Of a stretch of 64,000 bases of DNA, positions 8,299-16,834 are shown piece by piece. A program made the position numbers and the translations under genes. Origin of the DNA: Pseudomonas extremorientalis (GTDB taxonomy: Bacteria > Pseudomonadota > Gammaproteobacteria > Pseudomonadales > Pseudomonadaceae); NCBI RefSeq assembly GCF_001870465.1, contig NZ_MDGK01000017.1, positions 372,001 through 436,000 on the forward strand, written 5' to 3'. Positions within the stretch are counted from its first letter, which is position 1. Each line of letters starts with the position of its first letter. The notes below the pieces were generated by a model. That model saw only the letters and a list, made by a program, of their open reading frames with translations. It did no database searches and was not told the origin of the DNA.

Positions 8299-8711
8299 TG
8301 GACACCAGCGACGACCTGGCGGGAGGGGAGGCTGATAATCCTGGCCTGATCAGCGACTATCTGCGCAGAGAGTCCTGGCGCTTCAGGTGGGAGAAGCGAC
8401 TGACGACCGTCACCGTGGTATTGATCTTGTTGTTTTACGTAGCGCTGTTGGGCTTTGTCTTTTTGGGGAACATTCGCGTCTCGGTAGGCGCCTGGTATTT
8501 TTTCAGCGCCGTGCGTCCGCACAGTACGGGTGATATTCCGATCATCGTGGCCCTCTCAACCGTCCCGACCCTGCTGTTGATCGCGCTGCTACGGTATTTC
8601 CACCACCGGCCCAAATCTGATCCAGATGATTTGCAGGCACCACTGCCCATCAGTGTCGAAGCGGCGAAAGCGATCATCAAGGCGACGACCGACGCGATGA
8701 AAACCCCTTGA
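8295..8711 (+). CDS. two-helix membrane protein coupled to ImmA-like peptidase
   Basis: I do not recognise the family. The 138-residue product has two hydrophobic segments, about residues 37-58 (LTTVTVVLILLFYVALLGFV) and 82-100 (IPIIVALSTVPTLLLIALL), with a charged N-terminus and a soluble C-terminal tail of about 38 residues. Its ATG overlaps the stop of the peptidase gene, so the two are translationally coupled and likely work together. The membrane protein could be the peptidase's substrate, its membrane anchor, or a toxin-like partner. A strong terminator follows at 8717. Confidence 0.7.
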   Translation: MMDTSDDLAGGEADNPGLISDYLRRESWRFRWEKRLTTVTVVLILLFYVALLGFVFLGNIRVSVGAWYFFSAVRPHSTGDIPIIVALSTVPTLLLIALLRYFHHRPKSDPDDLQAPLPISVEAAKAIIKATTDAMKTP

Positions 8712-8716
8712 ACAAC

Positions 8717-8743
8717 AAGCCCAGCCTGCCAGCTGGGCTTTTT
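8717..8743 (+). terminator. rho-independent terminator
   Basis: AAGCCCAGC and GCTGGGCTT with a 6-base loop, then TTTTT. It ends the ImmA/membrane-protein transcript and separates it from the convergent response-regulator gene. Confidence 0.85.
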
Positions 8744-8768
8744 GCATCAGCACGGAACCCGCGTGTTT

Positions 8769-9446
8769 TTACAGGCTGTAGTAGTAACCCCGACTGCGCA
8801 ACGCCACGATGCGTGGCCGTCCGTCCGGGTGCGGGCCGATTTTTTTGCGCAGGTTGCTCACGTGCATGTCCAGGCTGCGATCGTAAAGGGTCAACTTGCG
8901 ACCCAGGGCGATCTGCGCCAGTTCCTGTTTGTCCAGCGGCTCGCCGGGCTGGCGCAGCAAGGCTTCCAGCAGGCGGCTTTCGGAGACGGTGAGGGAAAAT
9001 TCCTGTTCATCGATGCTGACCACGCCGCGCACCGGGCTGAAACACAGGTCGCCCAATTCGAGCTGGGTGGACACGGCGGCCGGGTGGCTGCGGCGCAGCA
9101 CGGCGCGCAGCCGGGCGGTAAGCTCGCGTGGGTCGCAGGGCTTGGCCAGGTAATCGTCGGCGCCCAGTTCCAGGCCGAGGATGCGGTCCAGCGGTTCGCC
9201 GCGTGCCGAGAGCATCAGCACCGGCAGCTCCGGGTGGTCGTTGCGCAATTGCTTGAGCAGTTCCAGGCCGCTGCCGTCGGGCAGCATCACGTCGAGTACC
9301 ACCGCGGCCGGGGCGCTGTCAGCCAAGGCTTTGCGGGCGCTCAAGCCGTCATGGCAGGCACGCACCTGGAAGCCTTCCTGGCTCAACCAACTGGTCAGCA
9401 GCTCGCAGAGCTCCTGGTCATCATCTATCAGTAACAGCTCGCTCAT
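8769..9446 (-). CDS. OmpR-family response regulator (CpxR-like)
   Basis: Cytoplasmic transcription regulator of 225 residues: a receiver domain with phospho-acceptor Asp52 (VVLDVMLPDGSG) and LAKP lysine, then a winged-helix DNA-binding domain ending RIVALRSRGYYYSL. It would be phosphorylated by the kinase at 5583-6926. The gene sits 7 bp after the coiled-coil membrane-protein gene, so the two form one transcript. The Spy-like and kinase genes follow on the same strand, but an opposite-strand ImmA pair lies between. A CpxR-like direct repeat before the Spy-like gene is its probable target. Confidence 0.88.
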   Translation of the reverse strand: MSELLLIDDDQELCELLTSWLSQEGFQVRACHDGLSARKALADSAPAAVVLDVMLPDGSGLELLKQLRNDHPELPVLMLSARGEPLDRILGLELGADDYLAKPCDPRELTARLRAVLRRSHPAAVSTQLELGDLCFSPVRGVVSIDEQEFSLTVSESRLLEALLRQPGEPLDKQELAQIALGRKLTLYDRSLDMHVSNLRKKIGPHPDGRPRIVALRSRGYYYSL

Positions 9447-9453
9447 GACTCAC

Positions 9454-9861
9454 TCAATTTAGCCATTGTCGACGGCGACGGTGCCCACCGCTGGCGAAGA
9501 TCCCGCACAGCAAGGCGATCAGCGCGACGGCCCCACCGGTGACGAACCATTGTTGCTGCTCGGTCAGCCATCGGGTCAAGGCGCCGCCCTGTGTTTCTTT
9601 GAGTTGCTGGGCCAGGCGTTGGTTCTCTTGGCGAAGGCGACTCAGTTGGGCGCTTTCGCGGGTAGCCTCTACGTTTTGCAGTTGCTTGCTCAATTCTTCA
9701 CGCTGGTGTTCGCTTTCTTTCAACCGCTGCTGCAACTCGGTGATCTGGGCGCCGGCACTCAAGGACAGAGGCGTGGAACTGCCGGTGTTCGAGGTTTCTT
9801 CAGCGTGGGCCGTAGCCCCGATCATTACCACTGCCAACAGACACAACTGACGTAAGCGCAT
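9454..9861 (-). CDS. secreted coiled-coil protein with C-terminal membrane anchor
   Basis: No named family is recognised with certainty. The 135-residue product has a signal peptide (MRLRQLCLLAVVMIGATAHA), a long heptad-rich helix (about 38-95) and a C-terminal membrane segment (GGAVALIALLCGIFASG) ending in RRRR. This resembles the C-terminal half of YgiM/TIGR04211 SH3 proteins without the SH3 domain. ATG at 9861 is chosen for its AGGAG site over a start 6 codons upstream. It is first in the operon with the response regulator, suggesting an envelope-stress role. Confidence 0.65.
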   Translation of the reverse strand: MRLRQLCLLAVVMIGATAHAEETSNTGSSTPLSLSAGAQITELQQRLKESEHQREELSKQLQNVEATRESAQLSRLRQENQRLAQQLKETQGGALTRWLTEQQQWFVTGGAVALIALLCGIFASGGHRRRRQWLN

Positions 9862-9967
9862 CGGAACTCCTGATTCCACACGAATATTCAGAATGTTGTC
9901 GGCAGGTTACCGAGAATAATGAGCAATTAGGAGCGCGCCGAACCGATTAGGTTCGGCGTGGCCGTTA

Positions 9968-10267
9968 TCAAGGCAGGACTTGCTTGAACGGCTTGATCAC
10001 GACGTCGGCGTAAACGCCGGCAGCTACATAAGGATCAGCCTTGGCCCAGGCCTGGGCATCGGCCAGGGAGGCAAACTCGGCGACGATCAGGCTACCGGTG
10101 AAACCGGCGTCGCCTGGGTCGTTGCTGTCTACAGCAGGGTGTGGACCCGCCAGCACGATACGGCCTTCGGCCTGCAGCTGCTTGAGGCGTTCGACATGGG
10201 CCGGGCGCACGCTCAGGCGTTTTTCCAGCGAGTCGGCAACGTCGGTGGCAATGATGGCGTAGAGCAT
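9968..10267 (-). CDS. YciI-family protein
   Basis: Small cytoplasmic protein of 99 residues with the YciI/YCII fold: an [10 protein letters not shown] start, H in [12 protein letters not shown], and the conserved DPY in [14 protein letters not shown]. Family members are dimeric ferredoxin-like proteins, some of which act as dehalogenases or decarboxylases, but the role of YciI itself is unclear. ATG at 10267 directly follows the yciB stop (TGACATG), so the two are co-transcribed; a longer reading from 10306 would overlap yciB and is rejected. The yciB-yciI pair is conserved in Pseudomonas. Confidence 0.85.
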   Translation of the reverse strand: MLYAIIATDVADSLEKRLSVRPAHVERLKQLQAEGRIVLAGPHPAVDSNDPGDAGFTGSLIVAEFASLADAQAWAKADPYVAAGVYADVVIKPFKQVLP

Positions 10268-10268
10268 G

Positions 10269-10865
10269 TCAATCCTCGGTTTTCGGGGTGGTAGGGGCGA
10301 CGTCATGCAGGTGGCGCGACAGGTAGATACCCTGGCCGACCAGGAACAGCACGGTCATGGCCAGGCTGCCGAAGACCTTGAAGTCGACCCAGTAGTCCTG
10401 GAAGGTAAAGGCCACGAACAGGTTGGCGGCGCCGCAGAACAGGAAAAACACGATCCACGCAACGTTCAAGCGTGTCCACACCGGATCCGGCAGGGTCAGC
10501 GCGTGTCCCATGATCCGCTTGATCAACAGGCGGTCACCGATGAAGTGGCTGCCGATAAAGACCAGGGCGAACAGCCAGTTCACCACCGGTGCTTTCCATT
10601 TGAGGAAGGTTTCGCTGTGGAACGCCAGGGTCAGGCCGCCGAATACCAGGCATGCGACCAGGGTGAGCCATTGGCTTTTTTCCAGCTTGCGCTGGGAGAT
10701 GAAAATGGCGCCGTAGACGACGATAGAGCTGATGATCAGTACGGCGGTGGCGCTGTAGATGCCCCCGAACGAGAACGCATGACCGGCGATTTCGATGACC
10801 CTGGGGTCGAGCTTGGTAACGATGAAAAACAGCAACAGCGGGATGAAGTCGATGAATTGTTTCAC
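10269..10865 (-). CDS. yciB: inner membrane septation protein YciB/IspA
   Basis: Inner-membrane protein of 198 residues with five or six hydrophobic segments, linked in enterics to envelope maintenance and intracellular septation. [21 protein letters not shown] at the N-terminus matches the family (given in two parts: [13 protein letters not shown] and IVTKLDPR), as does [18 protein letters not shown]. Homologues begin at this point, so the GTG at 10865 is chosen, although no strong ribosome site precedes it. It is divergent from the PHP-domain gene and followed at 1 bp by yciI. Confidence 0.88.
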   Translation of the reverse strand: MKQFIDFIPLLLFFIVTKLDPRVIEIAGHAFSFGGIYSATAVLIISSIVVYGAIFISQRKLEKSQWLTLVACLVFGGLTLAFHSETFLKWKAPVVNWLFALVFIGSHFIGDRLLIKRIMGHALTLPDPVWTRLNVAWIVFFLFCGAANLFVAFTFQDYWVDFKVFGSLAMTVLFLVGQGIYLSRHLHDVAPTTPKTED

Positions 10866-10952
10866 AGTAAGAGCCAGAAGCTGGATGTGGCGGCATAATA
10901 ACAAACATCCTTGGTAGCGAAAGCGCCAGCTGACTTGAGGTTACAGATCCCC

Positions 10953-11816
10953 GTGAATGTTGATTTGCACTGCCACAGCACGGCCTCCGACGGTGCCCTG
11001 GCGCCCGCGGTACTGGTTGCGCGTGCGTTTGAAAAAGGCGTGCGAGTCCTGGCGTTGACCGACCACGACACCCTCGAAGGCCTCGACGAAGCCCGGGAAG
11101 CCGCGCATGCCTTGGGCATGCAGTTGGTCAACGGTGTGGAATTGTCCTGCACCTGGGGCGGCGCCACCATTCATGTGCTCGGCTACGGTTTTGATCAAAA
11201 AGCCCCGCCTTTGGTTGAAGCCATCGCCCAACTGCACGATGGTCGCTGGCTGCGGTCCGAAGAAATAAGCCGCAAACTCGGCCTCAAAGGTATGTCCGGT
11301 GCCCTGGACGGCGCCCGCGCCATCCAGCAGGAACTGGGTGACAGCGGTAACGCACCGGCCCGGCCGCACTTTGCCGACTGGATGGTACGTGAAGGTTTTG
11401 TAAAGGACCGCGCCGAAGCGTTCCGCAAATGGCTGGGCGCCGGCAAGTTGGGGGATGTGAAGCAACACTGGCCGACCCTGGAAGACACCGTCGAGACCCT
11501 GCGGGCCTCCGGGGCCTGGGTCAGCCTGGCCCATCCCTGGCACTACGATTTCACCCGCAGCAAGCGCCGCAAGCTGATTGCCGACTATATTGGAGCGGGC
11601 GGCCACGCAATCGAAGTGGTCAACGGGCATCAACCCGCCGAACAGGTCGGCAGCCTGGCGATTCTTGCCCGCGAATTTGGTCTGCTGGTCAGCGCCGGCA
11701 GTGATTTTCATGGCCCAGGCGGCTGGTCCGAGATCGGCGAGTATCGCCCCGTCCCGGAAGATTTGCCGCTCTTGTGGGGGCGATTCAAGCATGACCCCAT
11801 TATTGCCACCGTCTGA
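10953..11816 (+). CDS. PHP-domain 3',5'-nucleoside bisphosphate phosphatase / RNase AM
   Basis: Metal-dependent hydrolase of the YciV/RnmA type, which removes phosphate from 3',5'-nucleoside bisphosphates and trims RNA 5' ends. The 287-residue protein carries PHP ligands in VDLHCHSTASDG, LTDHDT, NGVELSC, LAHPWHY and GSDFHGPG. The start is the GTG at 10953, because homologues begin at MNVDLHCHS; an upstream TTG at 10911 would add unconserved residues. It overlaps or abuts yciO, forming an yciV-yciO-scpA-scpB-rluB run, all on the plus strand. Confidence 0.85.
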   Translation: MNVDLHCHSTASDGALAPAVLVARAFEKGVRVLALTDHDTLEGLDEAREAAHALGMQLVNGVELSCTWGGATIHVLGYGFDQKAPPLVEAIAQLHDGRWLRSEEISRKLGLKGMSGALDGARAIQQELGDSGNAPARPHFADWMVREGFVKDRAEAFRKWLGAGKLGDVKQHWPTLEDTVETLRASGAWVSLAHPWHYDFTRSKRRKLIADYIGAGGHAIEVVNGHQPAEQVGSLAILAREFGLLVSAGSDFHGPGGWSEIGEYRPVPEDLPLLWGRFKHDPIIATV

Positions 11817-11829
11817 ACAGGTAGAACAC

Positions 11830-12459
11830 GTGAGTCAATTCTTCCAGATTCATCCGGAAAACCCCCAGGCGCGCCTGATCAAACAGGCCGTCGAGATCAT
11901 CCGCGCCGGCGGCGTGGTGATCTACCCCACCGACTCGTCCTACGCCATCGGTTGCCAGATCGGCGACAAGGGTGCGGTCGAGCGGGTAAGACGCCTGCGT
12001 CAGTTGGACGACAAGCACAACTTCGCGCTGATCTGCAGCGACCTGTCCCAGTTGGGGCTGTTTGCCAAGGTCGACACCGGCACCTTTCGCCTGCTCAAGG
12101 CGCACACGCCGGGGCCCTACACCTTTATTCTCAACGCTACCCGCGAAGTGCCGCGCCTGCTGCTGCACCCCAAGAAACGCACCATCGGCCTGCGGGTGCC
12201 AGAGCACCCCATTGCCCTGGCGCTCCTCGAAGAGCTGGGTGAGCCGTTGATGAGCGTGTCGTTGATCATGCCGGGTGAAGACGAGCCGCTGTACGATCCT
12301 TACGAAATGCGCCGGCTGTTGGAAAAGCACGTCGACCTGATCATCGACGGCGGCTACGGCGGCAACAAGGCCTCCACCGTGATCAACCTGGCCGACGGCG
12401 AACCCGAAGTGATCCGCGTGGGTTGCGGCGATCCGGCTCCGTTCATGGTCGAGGCCTGA
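11830..12459 (+). CDS. yciO: YciO (Sua5/YwlC/YrdC-like) protein
   Basis: L-threonylcarbamoyladenylate synthase-family protein of 209 residues. Conserved parts are GGVVIYPTDSSYAIGC, the nucleotide-binding segment RLRQLDDKHNFALICSDLS, and HPKKRTIGLRVPEH. The family makes the precursor of the t6A37 tRNA modification, though YciO itself is often a minor or divergent paralogue. GTG at 11830 gives the usual length; an ATG at 11791 would overlap the preceding gene by 26 bp. The stop TGA is followed at once by the scpA ATG, so the genes are coupled. Confidence 0.85.
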   Translation: MSQFFQIHPENPQARLIKQAVEIIRAGGVVIYPTDSSYAIGCQIGDKGAVERVRRLRQLDDKHNFALICSDLSQLGLFAKVDTGTFRLLKAHTPGPYTFILNATREVPRLLLHPKKRTIGLRVPEHPIALALLEELGEPLMSVSLIMPGEDEPLYDPYEMRRLLEKHVDLIIDGGYGGNKASTVINLADGEPEVIRVGCGDPAPFMVEA

Positions 12460-13278
12460 ATGTCGGCCGTGGAAACCGTCGACAGCCAGGCGGGGGCCCA
12501 GCAGGAACTGCCGTTTGCCATGGTGTATGGCCAGGCGGTCATGGAAATGCCCCTGGACCTGTACATTCCGCCGGACGCGCTGGAAGTCTTCCTTGAGGCG
12601 TTCGAAGGCCCGCTGGACTTGCTGCTGTACCTGATCCGCAAGCAGAACATCAACATCCTCGACATCCCGGTGGCAGAGATCACCCGCCAGTACATGGGCT
12701 ATGTGGAGTTGATGCAGTCGGTGCGCCTGGAGCTGGCCGCCGAGTACCTGGTGATGGCTGCCATGCTCGCCGAGATCAAGTCACGCATGCTGTTGCCGCG
12801 TTCGGAGACGGTGGAAGCCGAAGAAGACGACCCACGCGCGGAACTGATCCGCCGCCTGCAGGAGTACGAACGCTTCAAGGCCGCCGCCGAAGGCATCGAT
12901 GGCTTGAGCCGGGTGGGCCGCGACGTGGTGGTGCCCAAGCTGGATGCCCCCGAGGCCCGTGCGCGCAAACTGTTGCCGGACGTGACCCTGGAAGAATTGC
13001 TGATGTCCATGGCCGAGGTGCTGCGCCGTGGCGATATGTTTGAAAGTCACCAGGTCAGCCGCGAGGCGCTGTCCACCCGCGAGCGCATGAGCGACGTACT
13101 GGAGCGCCTCAAGGGCGGCGGTTTTGTGCCGTTTGTCGAGCTGTTCACCGCCGAAGAAGGGCGCCTGGGAGTGGTGGTGACGTTTATGGCGATCCTCGAA
13201 CTGGTCAAGGAGTCCTTGGTCGAGCTGGTCCAGAATGAGCCTTTTGCGGCTATCCACGTGCGGGCGCGAGCCGAATAA
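12460..13278 (+). CDS. scpA: segregation and condensation protein A
   Basis: Kleisin subunit that bridges SMC heads with ScpB in chromosome condensation. The 272-residue protein has the N-terminal kleisin motif FEGPLDLLLYLIRKQNINILDIPVAEIT (about 47-74; quoted motifs FEGPLDLLLYLI and DIPVAEIT) and the C-terminal winged helix VTFMAILELVKESLVELVQ. It starts directly at the yciO stop and lies 12 bp before scpB. An smc gene is not in the window. Confidence 0.95.
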   Translation: MSAVETVDSQAGAQQELPFAMVYGQAVMEMPLDLYIPPDALEVFLEAFEGPLDLLLYLIRKQNINILDIPVAEITRQYMGYVELMQSVRLELAAEYLVMAAMLAEIKSRMLLPRSETVEAEEDDPRAELIRRLQEYERFKAAAEGIDGLSRVGRDVVVPKLDAPEARARKLLPDVTLEELLMSMAEVLRRGDMFESHQVSREALSTRERMSDVLERLKGGGFVPFVELFTAEEGRLGVVVTFMAILELVKESLVELVQNEPFAAIHVRARAE

Positions 13279-13290
13279 CGAGCTGAATCG

Positions 13291-14208
13291 ATGAATCTGA
13301 CTGAACCCCGCGAACTGGCACCGCTGCTGGAAGCTTTCCTACTGGCGTCGGGCAAACCGCAATCCCTGGAACGCTTGTTCGAACTCTTTGAAGAAGCCGA
13401 ACGCCCCGAACCGCCGGTGTTCAAGAAGGCGCTGGAGATTCTGCGCAAGTCCTGCGACGGTCGTGCGTTCGAACTGCGCGAGGTGGCGTCGGGTTATCGC
13501 CTGCAGATTCGTGAGAAATTTTCCCCTTGGGTGGGCCGCCTGTGGGAAGAGCGCCCCCAGCGCTACTCGCGGGCGATGCTGGAGACCATGGCGCTGATCG
13601 CCTATCGCCAGCCCATCACCCGGGGCGAGATCGAGGACGTGCGGGGCGTGGCGGTCAACAGCCACATCGTCAAGACGCTGCTGGAGCGCGAGTGGATCCG
13701 CATCGTCGGTTACCGTGACGTGCCCGGCAAACCGGCGATGTTTGCCACCACCAAGGTGTTCCTCGACCATTTCAACCTGAAAAACCTCGACGACCTGCCG
13801 CCGCTGGCCGAATTGCGCGAGATGGAAGCCGAGCCGGTGCTCGACTTCGACGACGCCCCCGTCCCGGCCGGCCTGCAGGAACTGGCCGACGCCACCGCCG
13901 AGCCGGAAGAGCCGAAGGACGAAACCAGTTTCCATACCTTGCTGCTGGAACTGGACGACATGGAGCAGGGCATCAAGACCGACTTTGATGACTTGTTGCG
14001 TGACGGTGCGACTGAGGCAGAACCCCAGGAAACCGATCCCGAGCCAGAACCCGACCCTGAAGAAGACATCCTCGGCGTCGCTGAAGCCCGCGAAAAACTC
14101 CTGGCCGCCGTCGCCGCTCTCGAACAGCCGCCGTTGAGCGAGGAAGAAGACGAAGCCCGGGCCCTGGCCGAAGCCATCGAGGCCGAGCGTCGCCAGTTCG
14201 AAGATTGA
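13291..14208 (+). CDS. scpB: segregation and condensation protein B
   Basis: ScpB dimer subunit of the SMC-ScpAB condensin. The 305-residue protein has two winged helices: LEAFLLASGKPQSLERLFEL and the conserved LETMALIAYRQPITRGEIE, then VNSHIVKTLLEREWIRIVG. The C-terminal 110 residues form a long acidic, low-complexity tail (EPEPDPEED and similar), longer than in many ScpB proteins but common in Pseudomonas. The 187-bp gap to rluB holds no gene that I can see. Confidence 0.95.
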   Translation: MNLTEPRELAPLLEAFLLASGKPQSLERLFELFEEAERPEPPVFKKALEILRKSCDGRAFELREVASGYRLQIREKFSPWVGRLWEERPQRYSRAMLETMALIAYRQPITRGEIEDVRGVAVNSHIVKTLLEREWIRIVGYRDVPGKPAMFATTKVFLDHFNLKNLDDLPPLAELREMEAEPVLDFDDAPVPAGLQELADATAEPEEPKDETSFHTLLLELDDMEQGIKTDFDDLLRDGATEAEPQETDPEPEPDPEEDILGVAEAREKLLAAVAALEQPPLSEEEDEARALAEAIEAERRQFED

Positions 14209-14395
14209 CACGGATCCCACATGGCTCACCGGTCGGCGGAAAAACCGACTGCCGGCCACTAATCGACTAGTCTCTGATGCGCAACGCGCGCCATGCGCGT
14301 ATGATTCGCGACCCTTTGCCGAGCTATTCGGCCAAAGCCCCGCTTTCAACACTCTTCAGGCCATGCCTGAATCGACCCACCGGGAGGTGCTTAAG

Positions 14396-15607
14396 ATGAA
14401 CGACAAAGACCAGAACGACAGCCAGGAAATCGGCCCAGCAGGCGAAAAACTGCAAAAGGTGCTGGCGCGTATCGGCGTGGGCTCGCGCCGCGACGTCGAA
14501 GCCTGGATCACCCAGAAGCGCATCAAGGTCAACGGCGTCGAGGCTACCCTCGGCCAGCGCGTCGACCTGCACGACGCAATCACCATCGATGGCAAGGTCA
14601 TCAAGCGTGAAGAGGCCGCCGAATCGGTGCGCCGCGTGATCATGTACAACAAACCCGATGGCGAGATCTGCACCCGTGACGACCCGGAAGGCCGTCCGAC
14701 CGTGTTCGACAAGATGCCCAAGCCCAAAGAAGGCCGCTGGATCAACATCGGTCGTCTGGACATCAACACCACCGGCTTGCTGATGTTCACCACTGACGGT
14801 GAGCTGGCCAACCGCCTGATGCACCCGTCCTACGAGATGGACCGCGAGTACGCCGTGCGTGTACGCGGTGAAGTCGATGACGAGATGATCGAGCGCCTCA
14901 AGGCGGGCGTGGTGCTGGAAGACGGCCCGGCCAAGTTCACCGACATCAAGCAGGCACCGGGTGGCGAAGGTTTCAACCACTGGTACCACTGCGTGGTGAT
15001 GGAAGGCCGTAACCGTGAAGTGCGTCGCCTGTGGGAATCCCAGGGCCTGGTGGTCAGCCGCCTGAAGCGCGTGCGTTTCGGTCCGGTGTTCCTCAACTCC
15101 GACCTGCCGATGGGCCGCTGGCGCGAAATGAGCCAGTACGAAGTCGACATCCTCAGCGCCGAAGTCGGCCTGACGCCGGTGGCGATGCCGCAGATGAACG
15201 CCAAGAGCAAAGACAAGCTTGAGCGGATGCAGCGTAAATCGTCGCGCCCGGTGGCGCGCACCGAGCGTGTTGCCCGCACCCTGCGACCTGCGTTGAATGC
15301 ACCGGCGACTGGCGGTCGTATCTCCCGAGAGCCGCAGATCGAAGGTGAGCGCCGCCCAACCGCGCCGTCGCGTCAGGAAGGCGAGCGTGCGCCGCGTGCA
15401 CCGCGTCCGGCCCCGGCCGGTGGTCGCAGCAACCGAGGTGAAGCGGATCGCCCAGCCGACAACGCCAGCACCAAGCGTCCAGCCAAGCCGGCGGCGAACA
15501 AGCGCCCTGGCCCGAAACTGGTCGCGGACGAGCCGTCTGGCAAGCGCCGTGGCGCACCGGCCGGTTCCGGCCAGCGTCCTGGTTTTGGTCGCAAGAAGCC
15601 GCAGTGA
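14396..15607 (+). CDS. rluB: 23S rRNA pseudouridine(2605) synthase RluB
   Basis: Modifies U2605 of 23S rRNA. The 403-residue protein has an S4 RNA-binding domain (LQKVLARIGVGSRRDVEAWI), the catalytic motif GRLDINTTGLLMFTTDG with its aspartate, and EGRNREVRRLWESQGL. The C-terminal 110 residues are Arg/Pro/Lys-rich and probably bind RNA non-specifically. ATG at 14396 is preceded by GGGAGG; the in-frame ATG at 14363 has no such site. A strong terminator follows. Confidence 0.93.
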   Translation: MNDKDQNDSQEIGPAGEKLQKVLARIGVGSRRDVEAWITQKRIKVNGVEATLGQRVDLHDAITIDGKVIKREEAAESVRRVIMYNKPDGEICTRDDPEGRPTVFDKMPKPKEGRWINIGRLDINTTGLLMFTTDGELANRLMHPSYEMDREYAVRVRGEVDDEMIERLKAGVVLEDGPAKFTDIKQAPGGEGFNHWYHCVVMEGRNREVRRLWESQGLVVSRLKRVRFGPVFLNSDLPMGRWREMSQYEVDILSAEVGLTPVAMPQMNAKSKDKLERMQRKSSRPVARTERVARTLRPALNAPATGGRISREPQIEGERRPTAPSRQEGERAPRAPRPAPAGGRSNRGEADRPADNASTKRPAKPAANKRPGPKLVADEPSGKRRGAPAGSGQRPGFGRKKPQ

Positions 15608-15625
15608 TTTGATCGCCGCATAAAA

Positions 15626-15656
15626 AACGCCAACCCTCGGGTTGGCGTTTTTTTTT
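15626..15656 (+). terminator. rho-independent terminator of rluB
   Basis: AACGCCAACC and GGGTTGGCGTT with a short loop, then nine T. It ends the yciV-to-rluB run. Confidence 0.9.
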
Positions 15657-15680
15657 ATCTGAATTTGAAATGCATTCAAC

Positions 15681-15770
15681 TGTGGGAGGGGGCTTGCCCC
15701 CGATAGCGGTATGGCAGCCACCACATACATCAACTGACCGACTGCCATCGGGGGCAAGCCCCCTCCCACA
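15681..15770. repeat. REPIN (inverted REP pair)
   Basis: GTGGGAGGGGGCTTGCCCCC, about 45 bp including the inner stem halves GATAGCGGTATGGCAG and CTGCCATC, then the inverted copy. It lies between convergent genes (rluB and the M29-like gene). Confidence 0.92.
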
Positions 15771-15801
15771 TTCAGATTTTCAGCGTTGGTTAACGCTTTG
15801 C

Positions 15802-16771
15802 TCAGAACGCAAAGGACCCGTCAAACACCGGCTTGTCATCCAGCGCCAACACCCCACTGGCAAAGATCAGATCCAGATGATGGCTGCCTTTCTGCCCACC
15901 TCCCAGTCCCAGGTGCAACCCGCAATGGCGCTCCTCGAACCCGGCGTTGCGCGCATACAGGTCCTTCACCCCTTCATTGGTACCAATCCCCAACTCTTCC
16001 ACACGCCGGTTCGACGGATTGGCATTCAGGTACTTGTTGAAATCATCGGCCAACCCCGGCACTTCACTGGCCACGCTGCAGATGGTCGAGTTCTCGATCC
16101 ACAGCTCCAGCGGTGACTCCAGCACGCCGTATTTGCGTGCGAACGGGATGGTGCTGAGAAAGGTGCCGACAAACCGCACCTGGCCATTGATCGCTTCGCT
16201 GTGGGTGGCGATCTCACCCGGCGCCAGGTCGTGGTTGCCGACGCCGTTGATATTGGTCCACTTCTTGATGCTGCTCATTGGCGCTTCCAGCCGCGAGCCA
16301 TGTTTGTCGGTAAAGCTCAGCACGTTGGCCTGGGACATGCGCCGAATCAGCGTGGCGTTGAGGTCGGCGATGCGCTGCGGCTCGACGCTGAAGGTGTCGT
16401 AGAAATAGTCGCCGTAATCCTTGAACAGCAGGGATTTTTTCCAGTGTTCGGCCATCACGCCCTGCAGGGCACGGATGAAGTCCGGGCCTTCGGCGCGTGG
16501 GTTGGGCAGGGTAGAGGAGTCGTAGAGAAACAGGTACAGGTCGCAGGCTTCGATGGCTGTGGCCAGGGTGTCGCTGGCGGCCAGGTCCAGGCGCTGCACC
16601 TGGAAGTTGAAACGCGCGGCGCTGCCCTGGGTGATCGCCTGGGCGATGGCGTCGTAGCGCTCGGTATGGCCCAGCAGCACGGTGGGGCGGCTCAGGCCAC
16701 TGAGGGCCGGATGGTGCGCGAGGTAGTAGAGAAAGTGTTCGACGGCGCGGGCCTTGTCCATGACGTACATC
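15802..16771 (-). CDS. M29/NicX-like metalloenzyme next to a 45-codon peptide gene
   Basis: Predicted metalloenzyme of about 320 residues; the ATG at 16771 or 16762 (MYVMDKARAV) follows AGAAGG, while upstream readings run through a palindrome. The C-terminal half shows the aminopeptidase T (M29) ligand pattern: LAPGEIATHSEAINGQ, RVEELGIGTN, FEERHCGLHLGLG and GSHHLDLIF. The same fold serves peptidases and the non-heme iron dioxygenase NicX, so it may cleave or oxidise. The gene lies on the same strand 63 bp after a small peptide ORF (16835-16972), separated by a perfect palindrome, the arrangement of a precursor and its modifying enzyme. That link is inference. N-terminal domain unassigned. 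Confidence 0.6.
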
Positions 16772-16793
16772 CTTCTGTGCCTTGGGTAAGGGA

Positions 16794-16817
16794 GCAGGTG
16801 CCGTGCACGGCACCTGC
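16794..16817 (-). terminator. perfect 24-bp palindrome between peptide ORF and M29-like gene
   Basis: GCAGGTGCCGTG followed by its exact reverse complement CACGGCACCTGC. As RNA it folds into a strong hairpin right after the 45-codon ORF. No U-run follows, so it more likely stabilises or partly attenuates the transcript than stops it; it could also be a dimer-binding operator. Confidence 0.6.
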
Positions 16818-16834
16818 CGGGAGCGTGCCGGCTT

